The notes under the pieces: generated by a model
What the model saw: the letters and a program-made list of their open reading frames with translations, nothing else
Databases searched by the model: none
What the model was told of the DNA's origin: nothing
Translations under genes and position numbers: made by a program
Shown here: in pieces, positions 34,752 to 43,573 of the stretch
Numbering within the stretch: the stretch's first letter is position 1
Layout: each line of letters starts with the position of its first letter
DNA from: Gemmatimonadota bacterium
GTDB lineage: Bacteria; Gemmatimonadota; Gemmatimonadetes; Longimicrobiales; Gaopeijiaceae
NCBI GenBank assembly: GCA_022560615.1
Contig: JADFSR010000025.1
Location: forward strand, 1-59,475
Direction: 5' to 3'
Length of the DNA: 59,475 bases

Positions 34752-36106
34752 GCGAGGCGAAGCCGCGGTTCAGCATTCCCCATCCTCTCGTTCTGCTCGC
34801 TGGCTGCGTGATCCTGGCGGCGGCGGCGAGTTACGTCTTGCCCGCGGGCCAGTTCGACCGGTCCGAAGACGAGGCGACCGGCCGCTCGGTCGTGGTCGCG
34901 GGCACGTACCACGCAGTCGAGCGCGCCCCCGTCAACCTCTTCGATGCGATGGTCGCGCTACCCCGTGGCATGGCCGAAGCCGCCGAGGTGATCTTCCTGG
35001 TGTTCCTCATCGGTGGGGCATTCACCGTGGTCGACGAGACCGGTGCGCTCCGGCGGGGCGTCACGTCGCTGGTGCGCACGCTGAGAGGTCGCGACCTACT
35101 GGTCATCCCCATCGTCTCGATCTTCTTCGCCACAGGAGGTGTGGTGGAGAACATGCAGGAGGAGATCATCCCGCTGATCCCCGTTCTGCTCATTCTGACC
35201 CGCACAGTCGGCTTTACACCGCTCGTCGCGGTCGCGATGAGCGCCGGTGCGGCATTCGTGGGATCGGCGTTCAGCCCCATCAACCCTTTCCAGGTCCAGA
35301 TCGCACAGAAGCTGGCAGAGCTTCCGCTCGGCTCGGGGGGACTCTTCCGCGGGGTCTTCCTGATCCTGGCGCTCGCGCTTTGGATCGGCATGACGATGCG
35401 CTACGCATCACGGAAACGGCGGGAGCCGGAAGTCGTCGAGGATTCGAGCGACGCCGGGATCGGAGGCAAAGACTGGGTGATCTTCGGGCTCATCGCCGTG
35501 ACGTTCGCAGTGATCGTGATAGGCCTCCTGCCGCGTTGGGGCTGGGACTTCAACGAGATGTCTGCCGCCTTCTTCATCATGGGCGTGGTGATCGGCCTAC
35601 TCGCGGGCATGGGCCTGACCGGCACCGCCGAAGCGTACGTGCGGGGCTTTCGAAGCATGGCATACGCCGCACTGCTCATAGGCTTCGCGCGCGCGATTTT
35701 CGTCGTGCTCGAAGACGGCCACATCGTCGACACGATCGTGCACGCCATGTTCACGCCGCTCGAGGGACTGCCGCTGATCGCCTCGAGCCTGGGAATGATC
35801 GTCGCCCAAACCGCGATCCACGTGCCCGTGCCGAGCGTGAGCGGCCAGGCTGTCCTCACCATGCCCGTCCTCATTCCGCTCTCTGATCTACTCGGTCTCT
35901 CACGGCAGGTCGTCGTGCTCGCGTATCAGTACGGGGCAGGCCTTTGTGACATCATCACACCGACCAATGGGGCGCTGCTGGCGATGCTCGCTGCGGCAGG
36001 AGTGCGCTACGAGGAGTGGATCAAGTTCGCGATGCCGCTCTACTTGGCACTCGTAGCGCTTGGAGCACTCTCCATCGCGATCGCCATCGCGATCGGGCTG
36101 GCTTGA
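34748..36106 (+). CDS. YfcC/DcuC-family transporter
   Basis: 452 residues with about 12 hydrophobic segments. The sequence starts with HPLVLLAGCVILAAAASYVLPAGQFDR, the typical opening of YfcC/short-chain carboxylate or amino-acid carriers, and keeps FFATGGVVENMQEEIIPLIP, GSAFSPINPFQVQIAQ and YQYGAGLCDIITPTNGALLAML, where the conserved Asn, Thr and Pro of the family lie. Inner membrane. ATGA overlap upstream with the M28 peptidase; its TGA overlaps a TTG start of the MFS gene. Confidence 0.85.
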   Translation: MSEAKPRFSIPHPLVLLAGCVILAAAASYVLPAGQFDRSEDEATGRSVVVAGTYHAVERAPVNLFDAMVALPRGMAEAAEVIFLVFLIGGAFTVVDETGALRRGVTSLVRTLRGRDLLVIPIVSIFFATGGVVENMQEEIIPLIPVLLILTRTVGFTPLVAVAMSAGAAFVGSAFSPINPFQVQIAQKLAELPLGSGGLFRGVFLILALALWIGMTMRYASRKRREPEVVEDSSDAGIGGKDWVIFGLIAVTFAVIVIGLLPRWGWDFNEMSAAFFIMGVVIGLLAGMGLTGTAEAYVRGFRSMAYAALLIGFARAIFVVLEDGHIVDTIVHAMFTPLEGLPLIASSLGMIVAQTAIHVPVPSVSGQAVLTMPVLIPLSDLLGLSRQVVVLAYQYGAGLCDIITPTNGALLAMLAAAGVRYEEWIKFAMPLYLALVALGALSIAIAIAIGLA

Positions 36107-37356
36107 GCCAGCGGGGCACCCCCCCTTCCGATCACCCTCCTAGGCCCGGCGCCCGGGAAAAGCTGCACAAAAACGTCTGGGTCGCGACCGGGACGAGCTT
36201 CCTCACGGACGTCTCGAGCGAGATGCTCGTCAACGTCCTGCCGCTCTTCCTCGCGAACGTTCTCGGAGTTCGCATCTGGACGGTCGGGGTCATCTACGGT
36301 CTTGCCGACACCGCCTCCAGCGTTCTCAAGCTCTACTCGGGATGGCTCTCCGATCGGCTGCGCGCCAGGAAGTGGCTGGCGGTCGCCGGATATGCAACCT
36401 CCGCGATTTCCAGGCCGTTCCTCTACTTCGCTTCCACATGGGGCGCGGTCGCGGCAATCCGTTTCGTGGACCGCGTCGGCAAGGGGATCCGCACCGCACC
36501 GCGGGATGCCCTGCTGGCAGACTCCACCCCACCGGAGCGTCGGGGCTTGGCGTTCGGTCTACACCGCGCAGGCGATAGCGCGGGAGCGGTCGTCGGCCTG
36601 CTGGTCACGATCTGGGTCGTAGCAAATGCCCAGGGAGCCAATCCGATGCTGTCCGAAGGGACGTTCAGGACTCTCGTGCTGTGGAGCCTAGTCCCCGCGT
36701 TCCTGGCTGTCGTCGTGTTGGCCGTGGGCGCGCGGGACGTTGCCTTGCCGAGGGAGCGTGCACGTGCTGGGCCCCGGATCCGCATCCGCGGGCTCGGGAG
36801 GGGCTTTGCAGCGTTCGCCGCATGCTCGGTTCTGTTCGAGCTCGGGAATTCCGCGGACGCGTTCCTCGTGCTACGAGCGCAGGAGCGCGGGCTCTCCGTC
36901 CTGGGTGTGCTGTGGATTCTCGTGGCGTTCAACGTCGTGTACACGACCATCTCCGGTCCGGCCGGCTCACTCGCTGATCGAGTACCGCGGAAGTGGGTCC
37001 TCTTCGGCGGATGGCTCGTCTACGCCATGGTGTACCTGGGCTTCGCTGCCGCGCGCACCCCCACACATATCGCCGTCCTCTACACCGTGTACGGGGCGTA
37101 CCACGGGCTGGTCTCCGGGGCCGCCAAGGCGCTGATCGCAGACCTCGTGCCTCCTGAGCTACGGGGGACCGCGTACGGAAGCTACGCCGCGGTGGTCGGC
37201 CTCATCAGCCTCCCGGCCTCATTGCTGGCGGGCGTGCTGTGGCAAGGCGTCGGGCCTTGGAGCGGCTTCGGCGCCGCGGCGCCTTTCGCGTTCGGCGCCG
37301 CCACCGCGGGCCTCGCCGCCATCCTACTCGTGTGGACCGTTCCCAGCCGACGATGA
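36103..37356 (+). CDS. MFS transporter
   Basis: 417 residues from a TTG at 36103 that overlaps the preceding TGA (TTGA); the frame is open upstream only inside that gene. About 12 membrane segments. FLTDVSSEMLVNVLPLFLA and RFVDRVGKGIRTAPRDALLA are typical of a group of MFS proteins whose first loop carries the DRxGKGxRxxPRDAL motif. Substrate unknown. The stop overlaps the NUDIX start (ATGA). Confidence 0.83.
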   Translation: MSQRGTPPSDHPPRPGAREKLHKNVWVATGTSFLTDVSSEMLVNVLPLFLANVLGVRIWTVGVIYGLADTASSVLKLYSGWLSDRLRARKWLAVAGYATSAISRPFLYFASTWGAVAAIRFVDRVGKGIRTAPRDALLADSTPPERRGLAFGLHRAGDSAGAVVGLLVTIWVVANAQGANPMLSEGTFRTLVLWSLVPAFLAVVVLAVGARDVALPRERARAGPRIRIRGLGRGFAAFAACSVLFELGNSADAFLVLRAQERGLSVLGVLWILVAFNVVYTTISGPAGSLADRVPRKWVLFGGWLVYAMVYLGFAAARTPTHIAVLYTVYGAYHGLVSGAAKALIADLVPPELRGTAYGSYAAVVGLISLPASLLAGVLWQGVGPWSGFGAAAPFAFGAATAGLAAILLVWTVPSRR

Positions 37357-37742
37357 AGCAAGCACCGATCCCCGTTGTCGCGGCGGTAGTCCGGCGGGGC
37401 GGCCGCTATCTGGTCGGACGTCGGCCCGCGCACAAGCGACATGGCGGCCTGTGGGAATTCCCCGGAGGGAAAGTCGACGCCGGAGAGTCGATGTTGGAAG
37501 CCGCGAGACGCGAGCTCGCCGAAGAATTGTCGGTCTCGACGAACGGCATCGGACGGACGCTCTTCTCCTCTCGCGACGGCGACACCCCCTTCGAGATCCA
37601 CTTCGTGGAGGTCGAGATCGAGGGCGAGCCAGTCCCACACGAGCACTCAGAGGTGGCGTGGTTCACACCGTCGGAGCTCGGAAGGTTACCGCTCGCCCCG
37701 GCCGACGCGGCGTTCGTCAGAGAGCTCAACAGAGGGGACTGA
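37353..37742 (+). CDS. NUDIX hydrolase, MutT-like
   Basis: 129 residues, ATG overlapping the MFS stop. Nudix box GGKVDAGESMLEAARRELAE plus EL fits GX5EX7REUXEEXGU. The N-terminus PVVAAVVRRGGRYLVGRRP and the C-terminal HEHSEVAWFTPSELGRLPLAPAD match the MutT/8-oxo-dGTP or CTP pyrophosphohydrolase group. It hydrolyses a nucleoside diphosphate linked to another group; cytosolic. Its last 57 bases overlap, tail to tail, the end of the methyltransferase gene on the other strand. Confidence 0.87.
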   Translation: MKQAPIPVVAAVVRRGGRYLVGRRPAHKRHGGLWEFPGGKVDAGESMLEAARRELAEELSVSTNGIGRTLFSSRDGDTPFEIHFVEVEIEGEPVPHEHSEVAWFTPSELGRLPLAPADAAFVRELNRGD

Positions 37743-39218
37743 CGCTTCCAACGCCCTCAGCAGATCGGCGGACCGCGCCTTCGGGATCTCACTCTTCAGC
37801 CCGTCGACGGTAGCGGCTCCCCGGCCTACGAGGTCTCCGTCGTAGCGCAGCGCCACAGGACCACGGAGTTCTTGCTCGAAGTCGATCGCCTCACGGAGTG
37901 CAAGCCGGAGCATCCGCTCGTGATCGATGTCGAAGGCTCGCTCCCGCACCGAGTCTCCGAGCCATCGCAGAAGATCGTTCGTCGGGCGTGGCCGATCCCT
38001 CGAGTCGAAATCGACCGCTCGGAAGCCGACCGAGATCGGCCGCCAGGCTCCCTCTCGCCACGGACCTTCTCGCCAGGCGTCGAGCGGCCACTCGCCCAGC
38101 GAGTGCAACCATAAACGGCCGCCACGCTGGATCCACGCGAGGTCGACGAGCTCGCCTCGATCGACGCCGAACCGCTGCTCGAGGTCCTCGCATGCCGTCC
38201 GGACATGGTGCGCAGGATCGAGGCCGTCTCCCGGGAAACTCGCCGGCACCGGAGTCCACCCGTCATCGAAGGATCCGTCGGCTGTGGTGGAGCCATCGTC
38301 CAGCCGGCGCAGCTTCGCCAGGAAGAGTCCACCGGAGTCGAAGTGGTGCGGATAGATCCGCGCTGCACCCTCCAACCGGGCGTCGTAGCGGGCTCCGGCG
38401 AACGACGTGAGTCCGGGCGCGTGTGGTACCGGAAGCGTGATCGGCTCGACCTCCACGGGCTGGCTCTTCAGGACTTCGTCGACGACGGCCTCATTCTCCT
38501 CGGGAGCGAAGGTGCACGTCGCGTAGAGGACCGTGCCGCCCGGGCGAACCAGTCGGATCGCCTTCTCGAGGAGGGCCCGTTGAGCCGCCCTCACGTAGCG
38601 GCCAAAAGAGGCCGACTGCCGGGGCGCCTTGCCGCCGCTGCGCCGGAGGGTGCCTTCCCCCGAGCATGGAGCGTCGACGAGGACACGGTCGAAGAGCGGC
38701 CCTTCGGGGAAGTCACGGCCATCGCTCGCGACCACGAACACGTTCGGATGACCGAGTCGATAGACGTTGCCGAGAAGACCGCGGATCCGGTTCTCGCTGA
38801 TCTCCGACGCCACGAGACACCCCCTGTCCTGCATCAGATCGGCGGCATGCGTGGTCTTGCCTCCCGGCGCCGAGCAAAGGTCGAGCACGCGCTCACCGGG
38901 CTGGGGGTTCAGCACTGGCGCCGCGACACCGGTCGAAGCTTGCTGCACGTAGAAGAGCCCGAGCCAGTGCTCCAGCGTCAGAGAGACCGGTCCCGGTCCG
39001 GATTCGACTTCGAAAAAGTGTGGAAGCCCCTCTTTCGGTCGCAGCACGAAGCCGCGACCCGCCAACCGATCGAGCAACGCATCGGGGCTGATCCGGCCGG
39101 TGCGTACGCGCAGCACCGTCGGCTCGGGGCGCTCCACGGCGGCCGCGAAGTCGGCCCAGTCAGAGATGATCTCGCGGTACCGCTCGAGGTCTACGGTCTG
39201 CGCGCGCTCCAGACGCAC
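37686..39218 (-). CDS. RNA m5C methyltransferase, RsmB/RsmF/NOP2 family
   Basis: SAM-dependent cytosine-5 methyltransferase for rRNA or tRNA. Motifs: DLCSAPGGKTTHAADLM (SAM), LVDAPCSGEGTLRR (first catalytic Cys) and LYATCTFAPEENEAVV (second Cys). The C-terminal ~170 residues resemble the RsmF-type tail (DLAWIQRGGRLWLHSL). GTG at 39218 is preferred; a GTG at 39290 would overlap the GroES-like gene by 50 bases and adds only an Arg-rich leader. 510 residues. The 3' end overlaps the NUDIX gene by 57 bases on the opposite strand. Confidence 0.87.
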   Translation of the reverse strand: MRLERAQTVDLERYREIISDWADFAAAVERPEPTVLRVRTGRISPDALLDRLAGRGFVLRPKEGLPHFFEVESGPGPVSLTLEHWLGLFYVQQASTGVAAPVLNPQPGERVLDLCSAPGGKTTHAADLMQDRGCLVASEISENRIRGLLGNVYRLGHPNVFVVASDGRDFPEGPLFDRVLVDAPCSGEGTLRRSGGKAPRQSASFGRYVRAAQRALLEKAIRLVRPGGTVLYATCTFAPEENEAVVDEVLKSQPVEVEPITLPVPHAPGLTSFAGARYDARLEGAARIYPHHFDSGGLFLAKLRRLDDGSTTADGSFDDGWTPVPASFPGDGLDPAHHVRTACEDLEQRFGVDRGELVDLAWIQRGGRLWLHSLGEWPLDAWREGPWREGAWRPISVGFRAVDFDSRDRPRPTNDLLRWLGDSVRERAFDIDHERMLRLALREAIDFEQELRGPVALRYDGDLVGRGAATVDGLKSEIPKARSADLLRALEASVPSVELSDERRVGRGER

Positions 39219-39240
39219 ACGGCCCCGTCCGCGGCCTCGC

Positions 39241-39645
39241 CTAGAGCGAGAGACCGCCCTCGTCTCCCTCGTCTCCCTCTGCTTCCTCACGGACGAGCGT
39301 CAGGATCGCGGCCTGCGGCACGACCAAGTAGTGATCGCCGTCGAATGTGATCTCCACGGCCGCGCGTCGGAAGAAGATCGCGTAGTCCCCGATCTGTGCC
39401 TGCACCGGCAGGTAGCGCGGCTCCGGCGCCCCGATCTTCCAGGGCTCGTCATCGAGCTCGGTGGGGGCGGAAAGCGCATTACCTGGACCCGTCGCGGCAA
39501 CGGTACCGCCCTGCACCGCCTGGTTGTCCACAGCGGTGGCGGGAAGATACAATCCGACTTTCGTTCGGTCCTCACCCTCTTCGGGCTGAATGAGAACCCT
39601 ATCGCCGACGACGATCAGCCTCTTCTTCTTCTTCCGTTCCGACAT
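39241..39645 (-). CDS. GroES-like co-chaperonin
   Basis: 134 residues. Three ATG codons stand in a row (39651, 39648, 39645); the last has GAGG six bases upstream and is chosen. LIVVGDRVLIQPEEGEDRTKVGLYLP and QGGTVAATGPGN are the GroES beta-barrel and mobile-loop neighbourhood, and HYLVVPQAAIL the closing strand. The protein has about 30 extra residues (ELDDEPWKIGAPEPRYLP) and an acidic tail compared with the usual ~95-residue GroES, and no groEL follows. It may be a specialised paralogue. Confidence 0.75.
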   Translation of the reverse strand: MSERKKKKRLIVVGDRVLIQPEEGEDRTKVGLYLPATAVDNQAVQGGTVAATGPGNALSAPTELDDEPWKIGAPEPRYLPVQAQIGDYAIFFRRAAVEITFDGDHYLVVPQAAILTLVREEAEGDEGDEGGLSL

Positions 39646-39746
39646 CATCATCCTCAGAAAGCGTGGGGACGAAGGCCGCGACAACGAGCCGGCCCGGCAT
39701 GCGAGTTGAAAGGTCGGGATCGGAGGGCGCCGCCTCAAGGGGCTTA

Positions 39747-40103
39747 GCAGCCCGTGGTAGAAGTACAGTGGGCCGCGCGCAGGGGTCTCGCGAGACCTGG
39801 AGTAGGCACGACGACGAGTCGTAGTTGTTCGGGCACCGCCGCCGAAGGCGGTGGTCCGAGGAGGAGAAACGACCTCCAGGGCCGCGACCCCCCTGCGCCC
39901 GACACCGAGTGTGACATACCTACCGGTTCGTGGGTTACGGTGGCACGGCCCCATCTCCGTCGTTGGAGCGCCTAGCCGTAGCGACGGCTATGGCGTCGTC
40001 GCCCCGCGACCCACGCTACGCGCGGGTGCCCTCTGGAGCCGTGGCACCCGGGGACCCGTGCGTAGCACGGGTGGCGGCCCGCTGTACTTCTACTACGGGC
40101 TGC
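39747..40103. mobile_element. MITE-like inverted-repeat element flanked by TA
   Basis: 357 bp with ~30-bp imperfect terminal inverted repeats: GCAGCCCGTGGTAGAAGTAC at 39747 and its complement GTACTTCTACTACGGGCTGC ending at 40103. TA lies directly outside each end, as expected of TA-duplicating elements (Tc1/mariner or IS630 type). Inside are several perfect hairpins: GGTCTCGCGAGACC (39784-39797), CACCGCC/GGCGGTG (39834-39853), TAGCCGT/ACGGCTA (39973-39990), GGGTGCC/GGCACCC (40024-40049) and CCCGTGC/GCACGGG (40055-40071). No gene inside. The right end forms the stop codon of the PfkB kinase gene. Confidence 0.8.
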
Positions 40104-41023
40104 TAGCGAGTGGGTCGGTGCTTCCTCATCTTGATGCGCGCCTCGCGCGCCCGGGAAGCGACCCCTCCCGCCGTCACCGCGAGCAAGCGATCAACCGAGA
40201 ACGACTCGACCGCCAGCGACCCCATCGCCACGGCGTGTCTGAGTGCCTCGTCCATCGCGGTGGGGGCAGGCCAATCGCGCGCGAGCGTCGCGACGAGACC
40301 ACCCCCGAAGGCGTCGCCGGCGCCCGTCGGATCCTTCACCTCCCGAGGTCGCGGGGCCGACACGGCGATCGCGCGATCGTGGCCAAACGCAATCGCGCCC
40401 TGGTCGCCGCGCTTCACAACGACCCACGAGCAGCCTTCTTCCAGGATCGGCCGAATACCGGCGGCTTGATCTCCGTCGCCCAACAGCAGCGCCTCTTCCT
40501 CGTTCAGTAGCAGGACATCGGCGCTGCGCGTCAGCAGACGCAGGTCGTCACTCCGATCCCGAATCCAATGCGTCATCGTGTCGAGCACGACGAGCGCGGG
40601 TGCGCCTGCATTGGCAAGCACCGATGCCTGGATCGATGGGTCGGTGCTCCCCAAGAAAAGGGCGGCCGGCCCCTTCCGGTCCCCCGGAACCTCGGGGGTC
40701 TCGGCGAGAGCCGTTTCGCGATTGGTGGACAACGTCTCCCGGTTCCCGTCCGGACCGTACCGGACGTGCCAGCGGAACGTCTCACCAGTGTGGCGCGACA
40801 GTCCGCCGACGTCGATACCGGCTTCGCTCAAGCGCGTGAGAAAGCGTTCGGGAAAGTCCTCGCCCACGACGCCGACGATCGCCACATCAGCCAAAACACG
40901 AGCGGCCGCGGCGAAGTACGGGGCGGACCCTCCGAGAACGTCGTGGGCCACTTCCCCGGCGGACTCGACCGTGTCGAGCGACACGGTACCTACGCCTAGG
41001 ACGGAAGGCCGCTTCTGGATCAC
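40103..41023 (-). CDS. PfkB-family sugar/nucleoside kinase
   Basis: 306 residues; GTG at 41023 overlaps the TGA of the nucleoside transporter (GTGA). Ribokinase fold: LGVGTVSLDTVE, LGGSAPYFAAAARVL, VGVVGEDFPERF, then the signature KDPTGAGDAFGGGLVATLA with the catalytic Asp. With a nucleoside permease directly upstream, an inosine/guanosine or adenosine kinase-like role is reasonable. The stop TAG is the first triplet of the MITE-like element at 39747-40103. Confidence 0.85.
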   Translation of the reverse strand: MIQKRPSVLGVGTVSLDTVESAGEVAHDVLGGSAPYFAAAARVLADVAIVGVVGEDFPERFLTRLSEAGIDVGGLSRHTGETFRWHVRYGPDGNRETLSTNRETALAETPEVPGDRKGPAALFLGSTDPSIQASVLANAGAPALVVLDTMTHWIRDRSDDLRLLTRSADVLLLNEEEALLLGDGDQAAGIRPILEEGCSWVVVKRGDQGAIAFGHDRAIAVSAPRPREVKDPTGAGDAFGGGLVATLARDWPAPTAMDEALRHAVAMGSLAVESFSVDRLLAVTAGGVASRAREARIKMRKHRPTR

Positions 41024-42369
41024 ACGAGCATCCCGGCGAACGCCGCCGTGAGCAGAGCCGCCAGCAGGCCGGCGAACATCGCCTTCACGCCCAGCTTCGC
41101 GAGGTCGTGTCGTCGTTCTGGCGCGATCTCTCCGACGCCCGCGACCGTCATCGCCACAGAGCCGAAGTTGGCGAACGTCGCGAGCGCGTAAATGGCGATG
41201 ATGAGCGACCGCTCGTCGAGCGCCGCACCCGCGGCGAGCACCGCCTCCAGTTGCACGAAAGCAACGAACTCGTTGAGCACGAGGTCCACCCCGATCATCT
41301 GACCCACCAACCCTGCGTCCGACCACGGCACGCCGAGCATCCACGCCACGGGGGCGAACAGCGACCCGAGCATGCCGTCGATGGTGAGGCTCTCGAAGCC
41401 GGCCAGCCCCCCCGCCCAGCCCACGACCCCGTTCGCCAATGCGATCAACGCGACGAAAGCGATCAGCATCGCAGCCACGACCAGCGCGAGCCGCAGCCCC
41501 TCCGCGGCCCCGCGCGCCGCTGCGTCGATCACGTTCACATCCGGCCTTTGCGGCTCGATGTCAAGCGTGTCGGAGGTCGCGGGTTCCCCGGTCTCGGGAA
41601 CGAGCAGCTTAGCCATCACCAAGGCGCCAGGCGCCGACATGATCGAGGCGGCGATCAAATGTCCCGCGGCTTCGGGCTGATACGGGAGCATCATTCCCGC
41701 GTACGCGGCGAGGACGCCTCCGCTGATGGTTGCCATTCCCGCGGTCATGATCGCCATGAGCTCCGACTCCGTCATCTTCGCGATGAACGGCTTGATGACG
41801 AGCGGAGACTCCATGAGGCCCACGAAGATGTTCGACGCGGTACAAAGCGTTTCGGCGCCCGACGTACGCATGGTCCGCTGCATCACCCACGCAGCACCCC
41901 GTACGACCACTTGCATGATGCCGAGGTGGTACAACACCGTCATGAGGCACGCGACGAAGATGATGTTCGGGAAGATGCGGAAAGCGAAGAATGCCCCGGT
42001 TCGTGCCACCGCACCCGGCGTCGCGGTGAAGTTCTGGTTCGCGTCGAGGGTTCCTATGGGGACGTTGTCCGAGACGAGGTTCCCGAAAACGAACCGCCCC
42101 CCCTGCTCCGCGTAGCCGAGCACCGCGCGCACGAGACCGTTCATCCATTCAAAGAACGTCACGCCGAGCGGTGTTTGCAGCACCAATACCGCGAACGCGA
42201 GCTGCAGCCCGAGCCCCCACCCAACGACACGCCACGAGATTCTGGCCCGATCGGTGGAAAGGGACCAAGCGATGGCGATCAGCAATATGGCACCGACCAG
42301 CGCGCGCAGGCGCGCAGGCGTCGCCGCCGCGAAAGAAGGATCCTGAAAGAGAAGCGCGAGGCCGCTCAC
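41020..42369 (-). CDS. nupC: Concentrative nucleoside transporter (CNT/NupC)
   Basis: 449 residues; GTG at 42369 overlaps the stop of the upstream lipoprotein gene (GTGA). Sodium- or proton-coupled nucleoside uptake at the inner membrane. Family motifs: ASNIFVGLMESPLVIKPFI, TISGGVLAAYAGM, LIAASIMSAPGALVMAKLL and NEFVAFVQL, plus FANFGSVAMTVAGVGEIAPE near the C-terminus. The frame is open well upstream but only inside the previous gene. Confidence 0.92.
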   Translation of the reverse strand: MSGLALLFQDPSFAAATPARLRALVGAILLIAIAWSLSTDRARISWRVVGWGLGLQLAFAVLVLQTPLGVTFFEWMNGLVRAVLGYAEQGGRFVFGNLVSDNVPIGTLDANQNFTATPGAVARTGAFFAFRIFPNIIFVACLMTVLYHLGIMQVVVRGAAWVMQRTMRTSGAETLCTASNIFVGLMESPLVIKPFIAKMTESELMAIMTAGMATISGGVLAAYAGMMLPYQPEAAGHLIAASIMSAPGALVMAKLLVPETGEPATSDTLDIEPQRPDVNVIDAAARGAAEGLRLALVVAAMLIAFVALIALANGVVGWAGGLAGFESLTIDGMLGSLFAPVAWMLGVPWSDAGLVGQMIGVDLVLNEFVAFVQLEAVLAAGAALDERSLIIAIYALATFANFGSVAMTVAGVGEIAPERRHDLAKLGVKAMFAGLLAALLTAAFAGMLV

Positions 42370-43427
42370 CGGCCGCCGAGCTTCTCCGTCGCCACCCCGT
42401 TGGCCCCAGACCCCGAGAAGAGGAGAGCGGTGAGCTGCGGCCCCTCGTCCTGGAGTCGGATCACCGCCGTGTAGTAACCGGTCAACACCTGGTCGCCCGC
42501 CGGTAGTGTGTAGCGCCCCATGCAGAAGCTGATGCGCTCGCTGACGTCGAAGTCGAGGATGCTCATGTTGAGGTCGCCGACCGCCGGCAGCAACCGCTCG
42601 AGCGAGTACGCCGCGTTCGTCTTCCCGACCACGGGCACATCCCACGGCAGGCGGACGACGGCACCCGGAGCGAGCATCGATACTGCGCTCTCGAAGTCAT
42701 CGTTGTTCCACGCGTACCGAAACTCTGACAGATAACTGTTCGCGGACAAGTACGCGTCGACCATCCACTCAGCGCGCTCGTCTTGACCGTTGAGGGCACG
42801 CTCCCCGTAGCGCGCTCGAATCGAGTCCAACGTCAGGTGCGGGGGCTCCGGGGAGAGCAGATCACGCCGTGTCGGGACACCCGAACCCCCGAACGCCAAG
42901 TACATCTTCGACCGGATCTGCCAAGTGAAGTGGTCGCGTTTCGCGATGGTGACGTGAACGCCGCGGTGATCGCCTGCGGGCTGGGACGAATCCGTCTCGT
43001 AGCGCCCGTAGATGAACGCCATGAGCCCCGACACGGCAAACTCATCCCTCCACGTCTCGATCCCAGAGATCTGTGGCAGCTGCCAGTCGGCGTACGCAAG
43101 CACGGCGTTCCGGCCCTGAAGGAGCTGGCCATCCGGCGTGACGAGCGTCACGTCTTCGGAGTATAGGTCAGGCAGGTACTCGCGGTTGTCCCGTTGCCAC
43201 ACTTCGCTGAAGCGCAGCATCAGTGAGTCCGTGCCCTGCAGCGCGTTCGCGCGGAACTCGAGCTTGTACGCGGCGAGCGCGCGCCCATCCCCCCCGGGAA
43301 GCGCACTGGAGAGTCCCGTAGTGCCTTGCGTGAGGTCTGAGGTGTTTGCACCGGCACACGCGGCCAGAGCCGCGAGGAGGGTCGGGGACAACACCGCGAG
43401 GAATCGTCGCGCTGGAATTCGATGCAA
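42366..43427 (-). CDS. Lipoprotein with NTF2/SnoaL-like domains
   Basis: 353 residues from a TTG at 43427 with AGGAG ten bases upstream; a GTG at 43481 would add 18 residues before the leader. Signal RRFLAVLSPTLLAALAAC is a lipoprotein leader. Residues ~55-170 (SEVWQRDNREYLPDLYSEDV, GRNAVLAYADWQLP) and ~220-330 (YAWNNDDFESAVSMLAPGAV) each look like a SnoaL/NTF2-like cone-shaped fold, so the protein may be a tandem. No catalytic site can be named. It leads the nucleoside-uptake unit, overlapping nupC by four bases, which hints at a binding role. Confidence 0.65.
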   Translation of the reverse strand: MHRIPARRFLAVLSPTLLAALAACAGANTSDLTQGTTGLSSALPGGDGRALAAYKLEFRANALQGTDSLMLRFSEVWQRDNREYLPDLYSEDVTLVTPDGQLLQGRNAVLAYADWQLPQISGIETWRDEFAVSGLMAFIYGRYETDSSQPAGDHRGVHVTIAKRDHFTWQIRSKMYLAFGGSGVPTRRDLLSPEPPHLTLDSIRARYGERALNGQDERAEWMVDAYLSANSYLSEFRYAWNNDDFESAVSMLAPGAVVRLPWDVPVVGKTNAAYSLERLLPAVGDLNMSILDFDVSERISFCMGRYTLPAGDQVLTGYYTAVIRLQDEGPQLTALLFSGSGANGVATEKLGGR

Positions 43428-43573
43428 GGCAGGAAGTCTCCTTCGGGAAGGGCGGACCGTTGCGCTCGCGAGTCTAGACACCCGCGTCGCGAGGATAGCT
43501 GACTCTCACGTCCCCGTCGGAGGCCAAACAACGTAGGGGACGGGATCCTCCTCAGGAACCGCGTAGTGCGCCC

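Noticed and set aside
39646-39954. Upstream extension of the GroES-like frame into the MITE-like element
   Set aside because: The GAGG-preceded ATG triplet at 39645-39651 fits the GroES N-terminus; the extension is repeat sequence.
40110-42474. Plus-strand open frames opposite pfkB and nupC
   Set aside because: Composition of shadows; no start signals or motifs.
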